DNA from: an uncultured Rhodospirillaceae bacterium
GTDB taxonomy: Bacteria > Pseudomonadota > Alphaproteobacteria > Rhodospirillales > Magnetospirillaceae
Assembly: GCA_937887565.1 (NCBI GenBank)
Contig: CALABS010000074.1
Span: 62,001-126,000, forward strand
Reading direction: 5' to 3'
DNA length: 64,000 nt
Shown here: positions 57,443 to 64,000 of the stretch, piece after piece
Numbering within the stretch: position 1 is the first letter of the stretch
How the letters are laid out: each line of letters starts with the position of its first letter
Made by a program: the position numbers and the translations under genes
Notes under the pieces: model-generated
What the model was told of the DNA's origin: nothing
Databases searched by the model: none
What the model saw: the letters and a program-made list of their open reading frames with translations, nothing else

Positions 57443-58687
57443 CTAGTGGTTATGGACGTCAAAAGCGCCCTTGGCGGCTTCGGACTGAACGAAGAATGCT
57501 CCGGCGGTAACGACCGGGGTGCCCGGCGCGACACCTTCGATCACGGCCACGCCAGCAATATTGCGAACGACCTTGACCTCGATGGCCTTGAGGCTGCCTT
57601 CTCCATTGGCAGCGTAAACGACCCAGTCGCCATCCGGCCCGCGCAGCACGGAATCGACCGGAACGGCCAAGGCTTTCTCGGCCTCGCCCGCGGGAAGTTC
57701 GACATCCACGAACATGCCCGGTCGCAGCCGGCTATCGGAATTGTCCGCCTCCAACCTGACACTCACGGTGCGGGTGGCCTCGTCCGTCGTGGGGTTGATC
57801 ATCGCGACGACGGCCTCACGGCTCCCCTCAGCCACATGGGCTACACCGCGCATCCCCTTCTGGATCTTCTTCGCGTCGGCGGGGCTGACTCGGGCATCGA
57901 TCCACACCGTGTTACTGTCGGCGATGGTGAACAGGATCTTGCCCGGCTCCACCAGTTCGCCGACCATGAACTCGTCCGAGTAGATCACCCCATCCTGCGG
58001 GGCAAGCAGCGAAAAGTGCCCCGCATTGGTGGGCACGCCCCGGTCTGCCAACGACTCAATTTCCCTCGGCGACATGCCGAAGCTCAGCAGCTTCGCCATG
58101 GCTTGCTTGCGCTGGACATCGGTTTCGTTGAAACGCTTGTCCGATACGATTTCCTTGCCCAACTGGCGCACGCGCCGCCATTCCTGCTCGGCGATCTGGA
58201 ATTGGCCCTGCGCTTCGGCCATCTCGACGCTGAACATGACGGCGAGCGGCTGCCCCTTACGGACGCGCTCACCGGCAGCGGCAAGCCGCTCGGCGACGAT
58301 GCCGGGGATTCGGGGAGTGACGACGCCGCTGCGGTACCTATTGGGCACGACCTCGCCCGGTGCCCGCACCGTATTGGCAACGAGCTGCGGCTGGAGGGGG
58401 GTCACGACGATGCCGGCCTCCTTCATCGCTTCGGGAGCGATCTTCAGCCCTTCATCCGCATGCTCTTCCCCCTCCTCCTCGGCGTGGGCATGCCCGGCTT
58501 CCGCCTCCGCATGGCCGGCCGGTTCCTTTGCTGCGGACTTGGCTCCGTTCGCGGCAAGCTGCGCCCCCTTGTCCTGGACCTGGGCCTCCGGCTTCACTAG
58601 GTTCACGATGGCAACGACGGCAATGACAGCAACCAGAAACGCAGCCAGGCGAATCAGGATTCGGCGGGCCTTCGTATCATTCTTCAT
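57443..58687 (-). CDS. czcB: CzcB-type membrane fusion protein
   Basis: 414 aa; ATG at 58687 with GGAG 9 nt upstream (an in-frame TTG is 15 nt earlier). It has an N-terminal anchor (LIRLAAFLVAVIAVVAIV) and a His/Glu-rich stretch (HAEAEAGHAHAEEEGEEHADE, residues about 58-78) likely to bind metal. The adaptor core has VRAPGEVVPN and GVIYSDEFMVGELVEPGK. It overlaps czcC by 11 nt. Confidence 0.93.
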   Translation of the reverse strand: MKNDTKARRILIRLAAFLVAVIAVVAIVNLVKPEAQVQDKGAQLAANGAKSAAKEPAGHAEAEAGHAHAEEEGEEHADEGLKIAPEAMKEAGIVVTPLQPQLVANTVRAPGEVVPNRYRSGVVTPRIPGIVAERLAAAGERVRKGQPLAVMFSVEMAEAQGQFQIAEQEWRRVRQLGKEIVSDKRFNETDVQRKQAMAKLLSFGMSPREIESLADRGVPTNAGHFSLLAPQDGVIYSDEFMVGELVEPGKILFTIADSNTVWIDARVSPADAKKIQKGMRGVAHVAEGSREAVVAMINPTTDEATRTVSVRLEADNSDSRLRPGMFVDVELPAGEAEKALAVPVDSVLRGPDGDWVVYAANGEGSLKAIEVKVVRNIAGVAVIEGVAPGTPVVTAGAFFVQSEAAKGAFDVHNH

Positions 58688-59948
58688 CTTTGACAACTCC
58701 AACGAAGGGAGACCGGTTGACCGCCTTCAAGAGGCCGGCGAAAGCGCCCCATGCGGCTTCGCGAAGATCGATCTCCGTGGCGTTCGCCCGAGCGGTTTCC
58801 CGCAGTTGCACCAGAAAATCGGTGGCACTCAGTTCGCCCGCACGCCAGAGCTTGGTCAGGAGTTCCGATTGCTTTTCCAGGGACGGCACGCCCACCCGTT
58901 GCCAAGCCTCAAGCGTTTGAACCGCCCTTTGGTAGGATCGCGCCGCGGCCCGAATGGCGGCGGCGTTCTCAAGCATCGCCTGTCGTTCCGCGACCTCGGC
59001 CTGCGTCAAGGCCCTGCCTGCAGCCGACACTTCGGCGGAACCGGTATTCAGGACCGGGATCGGGATCGACAACCCGAGCAGCACGCGCTTTTCTTCCCCC
59101 TCCTTTGAAGCGCCGACCTTGACGGAGGGATCGGGAATCCGCTGGGCACGGGCCAGAGCCAAGCTTTGCTTCGCCGATTCGGCCTGTTGTCGGGCGGACA
59201 GCACCTCGGGGCGCCCCGAAGCGATCTCCTCGATCACGGTTTCGGAGAGCTTGGGGGGCGCCGGCAGGTCGCGGGGAAGCGGGGGCGCCTTGTCGATATC
59301 GCACAGGCATGTCGTACGCAGCGCTTCCTCGCTCCGGACCACGGCGAACTCGGCATCCTTTTGGACGCTGATTGCCTCCGCCGCCGCGAGTTGGGCGGCG
59401 CCCAAGTCCGCCGCCGGCAGCTCGCCGGCCTTCTGGCGCCTCTCGCTCAGTTCAAGGAACTTCTCGGCCAGTTCAGCCTGCTTCGTGGCGAAACCGAGGC
59501 GCTGTCGCGCCGCATGCACATCCGCAAGGGCGGCAAACGTGTCGGCGGCCAGAGCCAACTGCGCGGCATGGGCCTCCGCCTCCGCCACCTTGGCCTGCAA
59601 GCCACCAATGGACGTCCGCAGGCCGCGTTTTCCCGAAACGTCCACCGCCATGCTGATACTGGCCGAATACGCGGTGTAGAGATCGGTGTCGGGAGGCGAG
59701 GCGACCACCGGCTCCGCCCCGAGCTCGATTTCCGGGTTATAGAGGGGTTGGCTTGCCACAGCGGCTTCCGCCCGTGCTCTGGATATGACGGCAACTGCGG
59801 ATGCCGTTCTGGGGTGTCCCTCGATCACCCCAGCCAGGAAAGGCCGTAGGTTCTCGGGAAGGCGAATGATGTCCCCGCCCTCTTGGGCAGACAGGGATTG
59901 CGTCGAAACGGCTAGAGCCAGCACCGAGACGGCCAGAATCTTTTTCAT
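58677..59948 (-). CDS. czcC: CzcC-type outer-membrane channel (TolC family)
   Basis: 423 aa from the ATG at 59948. A signal peptide ends QSLSAQEGG, followed by two TolC-like helical hairpin repeats (NPEIELGAEPVV, GLSIPIPVLNTGSAEVSAAG). It forms the outer-membrane exit for CzcBA. It is the first gene of the operon. Confidence 0.92.
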   Translation of the reverse strand: MKKILAVSVLALAVSTQSLSAQEGGDIIRLPENLRPFLAGVIEGHPRTASAVAVISRARAEAAVASQPLYNPEIELGAEPVVASPPDTDLYTAYSASISMAVDVSGKRGLRTSIGGLQAKVAEAEAHAAQLALAADTFAALADVHAARQRLGFATKQAELAEKFLELSERRQKAGELPAADLGAAQLAAAEAISVQKDAEFAVVRSEEALRTTCLCDIDKAPPLPRDLPAPPKLSETVIEEIASGRPEVLSARQQAESAKQSLALARAQRIPDPSVKVGASKEGEEKRVLLGLSIPIPVLNTGSAEVSAAGRALTQAEVAERQAMLENAAAIRAAARSYQRAVQTLEAWQRVGVPSLEKQSELLTKLWRAGELSATDFLVQLRETARANATEIDLREAAWGAFAGLLKAVNRSPFVGVVKDEE

Positions 59949-60179
59949 GGGCGGTTCCCAAATGTGAAGGACGGCAGCAAGGATGTGTGCATCCCCGGCG
60001 GCCCCACCAGACAACGGACAAGAGGCCGCCCCCGTGCCCTCGCGGCCTCCGACCTTCCGGGCAGGATCGGGCATGCAAGGGGCGCCGATTGGCCGTCCGC
60101 ATCCATTGGAGCGGACAGCCTCTCGCCGGACGACGCAGGAGAGCGCGGCTGACTGACAGCCGAACCTCCCGGTCCGGAG

Positions 60180-60458
60180 TTAGTGCTTGTGGTCCTTCAG
60201 AACCATGGAATGGGCGAGATCGAGGTAGCCTTTAGCCTCCTCGGTCTTTCCTTCCTTGCACAGGCGTTCCGCTTGAACGACCTGCCACCTGATGCGTTCG
60301 CGGTCCACCTGCTTTGCGAAAACACGCTCGAACGCCTTCTTGATCTCGGGAAGCTGCTCGCACGAATAGCCGGCAGAAGACTGGGCGGTCGCCGCTTGGC
60401 TGGACACGGCGGCCAGGATGGCCGCGGCGAAAACGGAGAGGAAAAGGGAACGGGACAT
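60180..60458 (-). CDS. Small two-Cys helical periplasmic protein, family member 1
   Basis: 92 aa from the ATG at 60458 (GGAGGAC upstream). A signal peptide ends QAATAQS. The mature part is two helices with a Cys on each: YSCEQLPEIKKAFERVF and QAERLCKEGKTEEAKGYLDLAH. A His-Lys-His tail ends it. Similar to the protein at 63690 and, more distantly, to that at 61145. It lies upstream of czcC on the same strand. Confidence 0.75.
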   Translation of the reverse strand: MSRSLFLSVFAAAILAAVSSQAATAQSSAGYSCEQLPEIKKAFERVFAKQVDRERIRWQVVQAERLCKEGKTEEAKGYLDLAHSMVLKDHKH

Positions 60459-60556
60459 GATGTCCTCCAATCGACAGCTACTGACTTGGACAACTGATCT
60501 GCGGCGGGGAAGCCGCTCGTACACGGTCACCGTGGGGGAGTGACCGGTTCAGGGTC

Positions 60557-60979
60557 TCAAATCAGCAGAACGACCGTCCGGCGATGGAGGAGTGCCGGAT
60601 TGACCTCGATTTGGGGGGAAAGGCGGGCGACTTGACCGCCTTCCGGCGGAACGCCAAGCGAATCGGCGACTGTGGCGATCGCGAAATCCTTACCTCCGCC
60701 GAGATCACTCGCGACAGGAGTCGTTTCCGGATTGCCCGCCTGAAGCAGGGGGACATCGACGCATGGCTTCCCTGCGGCATGGAATGCCGTGGCATCCGCA
60801 CGTTCGTCACCAACCGCCAGCCTCGAATATCCGCCGTGCGGAAGCTCGACGGCGACATGCCCTTCGCCCACGCAAAGGGCAAGGGCACTGCTCCCGACAG
60901 GCCCCACCAACAGGCACACGAACACCGCCACCCAAGTGGCGGCCTTTCGTAACCAGGATTGGCGAGCGGCGTCAGACAT
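60557..60979 (-). CDS. Hypothetical secreted protein of the czc cluster
   Basis: 140 aa. An N-terminal signal-like helix (AATWVAVFVCLLVGPVGSSALA) is followed by CVGEGHVAVELPHGGYSR and a Cys/Asp-containing PCVDVPLL. This type of protein is often found at the start of czc operons. No named family; possibly metal-binding. Confidence 0.6.
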   Translation of the reverse strand: MSDAARQSWLRKAATWVAVFVCLLVGPVGSSALALCVGEGHVAVELPHGGYSRLAVGDERADATAFHAAGKPCVDVPLLQAGNPETTPVASDLGGGKDFAIATVADSLGVPPEGGQVARLSPQIEVNPALLHRRTVVLLI

Positions 60980-61144
60980 GCGTCCCTGAATGCGGCGGTG
61001 ACCGTAGCTGTAGATATCATAAGTCGGCCGGAACCGACAATGGCTTAACCCTGGTCAAACGGGGTGAACGGAATCACATCAGTGACGGACAGAACGTCCG
61101 TCCCTCCAGGGTGTTCCTGCTACAGACTGGGCGAGGAGGTTATC

Positions 61145-61432
61145 ATGCGCGTGGCGGCCCTAGGCATCATCGTACTGTTGGTGCTGTCGACAACGGCCGC
61201 CGCCAGCGGACCGGCCGGAAAGCTGATATGCCAGATGGAGGTGAAGCAGGTCGAAAGCCTGTTCGCGCAGAAGAGAGCCGGCATGCCGGCGGCGGACATC
61301 ATGCGCATCGAGGACAGGCTGGCGCTCGCCCGCACGTATTGCGCCGCCTACAGCTACCCGGCATCGGTGACAATGGCGGGGCTCAAGGAGTTGCGGGCGA
61401 AGCTCCAGGGACCAGGTGAGGGCAACCGGTAG
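61145..61432 (+). CDS. Small two-Cys helical periplasmic protein, family member 2
   Basis: 95 aa from the ATG at 61145 (GAGGAGG upstream). A signal peptide ends AAASGP. Two helices follow, with Cys in KLICQMEVKQVESLF and in LALARTYCAAYSYP. The same size and layout as the protein at 60180. Orientation opposite to czc. Confidence 0.7.
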   Translation: MRVAALGIIVLLVLSTTAAASGPAGKLICQMEVKQVESLFAQKRAGMPAADIMRIEDRLALARTYCAAYSYPASVTMAGLKELRAKLQGPGEGNR

Positions 61433-61449
61433 CCCCCTGGCAAGAGAAT

Positions 61450-61478
61450 AGCGGAGCGTCGGGAAGCGACGCTCCGCT
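61450..61478. terminator. Bidirectional hairpin terminator
   Basis: A 12-bp stem AGCGGAGCGTCG/CGACGCTCCGCT with a 5-nt loop between two convergent genes, 17 nt after one stop and 6 nt after the other. Confidence 0.75.
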
Positions 61479-61484
61479 CAGATG

Positions 61485-63008
61485 TCAGAACTTCACGATG
61501 ACCGAGACTTCTCCCAGATACCAGGTCTGGTCGACGCGATCCGTGGTGCCCTGCTGATTGGTCAGGAACTGTTTGCCGCCAGTCCCGGCCTGAGCGGCAG
61601 CCAACGCACCGGCCACCGACACGTTGTCGCTGATGGTATACTCGGCGACGAAGTCGAGTTCGTTGGCGGCATGGGCTTCGGTCACGTTGGCGAACTGAGC
61701 CTTCTTGTCCCAGTCGAAACGGTACGCGATCAGGCTGAGCTTCAGCGGATCGATCGGCTTGACCGACAGGTTCAGCATGTTCACGTTCACGTTGCTGTTG
61801 AAGATCATGTACTGGCCGATGATCTCGCCCTGATACCAGGTGCCGTAGCCTCGGCTGGAACCGTAGAACAGAGGGTCGTACGACTTATCCGTGTTGTCGT
61901 TCGGGTTGCCGTCGCCGCTGAAATGCGAATAGCGGTAGGCGACCTTGGGCGTCCACGGTGCCTGCGAGAAGGTATAGGCCGGTTCGAGATACCAGGCGTT
62001 CGCGTTGACCTTGCGGTTGCTTTCGTTGTTGCGCTGCAATGCATACTGCGCATGGAGGGTGAGGTCGTCATAGCCCGGAATGAACGAACCACCGGCATGG
62101 GCCGAATAGACATTCAGACCGTCACGGTTGGCGGTCAGGGTGTTGGCGACCGTAGCCGGGGTGCCAGCCTGATAGGAGAAATTGCCGAAGGAATCGGCAT
62201 CATAGACATGCAGGTAGGTCAGGCCGACGTAGTGCGCCCGATTGTCATAGGTCGCTCGCCCATCCTTCTCGGGGACATGCTTGAAGAACTCGATATTGGC
62301 GCCGTAGAGAGTTGTCGAAGCTTGGTCGAGTGAACTGGTGTTCGACATGCTGGAGTCGTTCTTCAGCATGAAAACGTCGCCGCGCACCGGGTCGGTGTTG
62401 ACGCGGGCAATTGCCGTCTGCTTGAAGGCCGTTCGCGGAAAGCTCCAGTAGGCGGCCCGCTCACCGACATCGGCGGTGCCGTCGGCAATCAGGAAGCCGT
62501 CACCGATTCTGAAGGTCTGCCGACCACCCGACAGGTCAATGGCATCCTCGCCTAGAGAGGAGAACACCCCACCAGACTTCCAGCCGAGATAGGCATCTTC
62601 AATGGCGATCTTCTCGGGATTGCCGTAGGTGGCGCTGACGAAATTGGCGTCGCCATCGCCACGGGTCATGGCGCCGACCGCGCTTACGGCGCCATAAACG
62701 GTGCCAGCGCCTGAGGTGGCGTAAGCCGCTTTCAGTTCCGGCTTGACGAACCCTTCGATCCACTGGGGATTGCCAGTCACCCGGCTTCCTGCCGCGCCGG
62801 CGGCCGTCGGCGAGTTGATGCCCGCACCAAACTGCGCGTTAGGCGAGGCGAATGCGCCGAGCCCCAGGGTGACGGCTGCGTCAACCTTCAGGCCATCCTT
62901 GTCGACTAGGTTCATGTCCGCATGGGCAGGTGAACCGAGACCGCCAACTGCGGCGGCGAGAATAAGTGCGGAGATATGGCTCCGCTTTGGAAAATCCCTT
63001 TGTGCCAT
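61485..63008 (-). CDS. Outer-membrane porin, alginate-export-like beta-barrel
   Basis: 507 aa with a signal peptide ending SPAHADMN. A beta-barrel follows with alternating strands and a closing Phe (VSVIVKF). Blocks such as IEDAYLGWKSGGVF, LSGGRQTFRIGDGFLI and TWYQGEIIGQYMIFNSNVNV resemble alginate_exp-type porins. The solute is unknown. The upstream 270 nt contains the palindrome TGGCGCCATGGCGCC and an AT-rich stretch but no clear regulator box. Confidence 0.8.
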   Translation of the reverse strand: MAQRDFPKRSHISALILAAAVGGLGSPAHADMNLVDKDGLKVDAAVTLGLGAFASPNAQFGAGINSPTAAGAAGSRVTGNPQWIEGFVKPELKAAYATSGAGTVYGAVSAVGAMTRGDGDANFVSATYGNPEKIAIEDAYLGWKSGGVFSSLGEDAIDLSGGRQTFRIGDGFLIADGTADVGERAAYWSFPRTAFKQTAIARVNTDPVRGDVFMLKNDSSMSNTSSLDQASTTLYGANIEFFKHVPEKDGRATYDNRAHYVGLTYLHVYDADSFGNFSYQAGTPATVANTLTANRDGLNVYSAHAGGSFIPGYDDLTLHAQYALQRNNESNRKVNANAWYLEPAYTFSQAPWTPKVAYRYSHFSGDGNPNDNTDKSYDPLFYGSSRGYGTWYQGEIIGQYMIFNSNVNVNMLNLSVKPIDPLKLSLIAYRFDWDKKAQFANVTEAHAANELDFVAEYTISDNVSVAGALAAAQAGTGGKQFLTNQQGTTDRVDQTWYLGEVSVIVKF

Positions 63009-63277
63009 CGAGAATACCCCCTCGGAAGGATGCTACGCCTGGCGCCATGGCGCCTATTATTTTTGCTCGCAATTTTGATGCCAGCCGTTGGAGATCAGGA
63101 CTTTGGCCAAAGATGCCACGCCAAAATGGCAGCTAGTGGTCCAGAACGGAGCAAGGGTGATTAAAATATCATCAAATGTCAAATGATCGGAAACACTGCC
63201 TATTATTTGGGCGCTTAGGGTTTGCCGATGTAAACGGCAGTCTGGGTGCGGCGGGCGTGTCTTTCAAGACTTGATCA

Positions 63278-63553
63278 TTGTGTGCGATCTCGACTTCTGC
63301 ATCGTGGAGTGCCCGCCCGACCCATCGCGACGGCTTCTTGCGCAAGCGCGACTTCGCCTACGATGCCCAGTTCGATGGCTACCGCTGCCCCGGCGGCCAG
63401 GTGCTGCGCTACGCCACCACCAACCGGGCGGGCTATCGCGAATACAAGAGCGACCCGGCCAAGTGCCGGCTCTGCCCGCTGATCGTGGCGACAGCCCGCG
63501 CCATCAGCGCGCCACTCGCCGCCGGCCCGATGACCGGCCCCGTTCGCGCCTGA
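63278..63553 (+). pseudogene. IS1182-family transposase remnant
   Basis: A fragment of about 55 codons (RDFAYDAQFDGYRCPGGQVLRYATTNRAGYREYKSDPAKCRLCPL) matches the Cys-containing middle part of IS1182-type DDE transposases. Both ends are missing, the sequence before about 63325 and after about 63490 is unrelated, and there are no visible inverted repeats. Confidence 0.75.
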
Positions 63554-63567
63554 GCGAGTGAAAAACA

Positions 63568-63593
63568 AAACCCCGCCGCAAACGACGGGGTTT
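63568..63593 (-). terminator. Hairpin terminator
   Basis: AAACCCCGCCG/CGACGGGGTTT with one mismatch and a 4-nt loop. On the minus strand it is followed by TGTTTTT, so it should end leftward transcription from the gene at 63690. Confidence 0.7.
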
Positions 63594-63604
63594 GTCATCG
63601 GTCT

Positions 63605-63636
63605 GAAGCGGCCAGAGGTGACCCTCTGGCCGCTTC
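63605..63636. terminator. 14-bp hairpin
   Basis: A perfect stem GAAGCGGCCAGAGG/CCTCTGGCCGCTTC with a 4-nt loop, just before the previous terminator on the minus strand. It likely adds to termination. Confidence 0.6.
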
Positions 63637-63689
63637 TTCGACGGCTCGCCGCAGGATGGGGGCTGGATGATCGAGCCGCCGAAAACAAA

Positions 63690-63995
63690 TCACCAGCCGA
63701 TGGTGGGGGCCGTCGCCCCCTCTGGCTTGATGTCCGGCACCGCCGGACCCGGCTTGCTGCCCATGGCCGGGGTGGTCTTGGGGTCATGGTGCTCGCTTGG
63801 TCCGTCGCTGTGCAGGGTCTCCGACGGCACGCGGTCTGTCTTGCTTGCCCGGATCACCGGCATATTCAGGTGACTGCGCACCACATCCAGATAGCTGGTC
63901 GCCTCGGCGCCTTTGCCTTTCTCACACAGTTCCTTGGCGATGCGGAAATTGCCCGCCACCTCCGGCATCGGGCTTTCGGACATCTGGTGGTGCAT
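63690..63995 (-). CDS. Small helical protein, family member 3, truncated by window edge
   Basis: At least 101 aa; the real start is probably beyond the window. The segment FRIAKELCEKGKGAEATSYLDVVRSHL corresponds to QAERLCKEGKTEEAKGYLDLAHSMV in the protein at 60180. A Pro/His-rich C-terminal tail (SEHHDPKTTPAMGSKPGPAVPD) is added. Confidence 0.6.
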   Translation of the reverse strand: MHHQMSESPMPEVAGNFRIAKELCEKGKGAEATSYLDVVRSHLNMPVIRASKTDRVPSETLHSDGPSEHHDPKTTPAMGSKPGPAVPDIKPEGATAPTIGW

Positions 63996-64000
63996 CCTGT

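Noticed and set aside
55429..57510. A 693-codon open frame opposite czcA
   Set aside because: Antisense shadow of the conserved czcA gene, with His/Asp/Gln-rich low-complexity translation and no domain.

Overview
The window is about 64 kb of GC-rich DNA with dense, overlapping operons. The gene families (IncP-type trb/tra transfer genes in the arrangement common in alphaproteobacterial integrative elements, a Rieske protein, P19 iron uptake, alphaproteobacterial Fur-like boxes) suggest an alphaproteobacterium, possibly a Magnetospirillum-like member of the Rhodospirillales. The genus is inference: no rRNA or housekeeping marker is present.

Positions 1-26 kb are the backbone of an integrative and conjugative element (ICE), or a plasmid-derived relative. 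From the left: the 3' part of a group II intron lying antisense against the end of trbL; the mating-pair genes trbL, trbJ, trbE, trbD, trbC, trbB; a CopG-like regulator; the coupling protein traG; then a DUF433 antitoxin whose toxin is cut off by a mercury-resistance cassette (merA, frameshifted merF, merP, merT, divergent merR). Next come the relaxase, a lytic transglycosylase, a TraF-type peptidase, an excisionase-like HTH protein and DUF736. After these is a two-gene SPARDA-type short Argonaute defence system (DREN-APAZ nuclease plus inactive-looking short pAgo), followed by ParB, a small protein, the antirestriction protein ArdC, a small DUF2285 gene and a frameshifted DUF6499/DUF2285 gene. 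No integrase is seen. Upstream of DUF736 and ArdC lie two large multi-branched palindromic leaders that share a sequence core. They resemble, by hypothesis only, single-stranded-DNA promoters of plasmid leading regions.

Positions 26.7-32.3 kb hold an orphan Rieske protein, a small membrane protein, a rare fusion of a nucleotide-sugar-epimerase-like domain to SPW-type and VKOR-like membrane domains, and a GH15 glycosidase.

Positions 32.3-44.3 kb are a metal island. It contains copper and silver efflux (CusBA with CusF-like proteins), Met-rich periplasmic proteins, a cytochrome c, a DUF411 protein, a PCuAC copper chaperone, and then a Zn/Cd/Pb module (lspA, zntA/cadA, ynfA, MerR-type regulator) with two near-identical MerR-type promoters.

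Positions 44.4-52.8 kb hold an RTX beta-helix protein and a Fur-boxed iron locus: an FTR1 periplasmic-domain-like protein, P19, an OprB-like porin and an FtrD-like ferredoxin, but no FTR1 permease. A second porin with a 1 kb stretch identical to the first sits behind a cobalamin riboswitch.

Positions 52.9-64 kb hold small secreted proteins, a single-ORF HigB-HigA fusion, a CzcCBA cation efflux operon, a family of small helical periplasmic proteins, another outer-membrane porin, and an IS1182-type transposase remnant.
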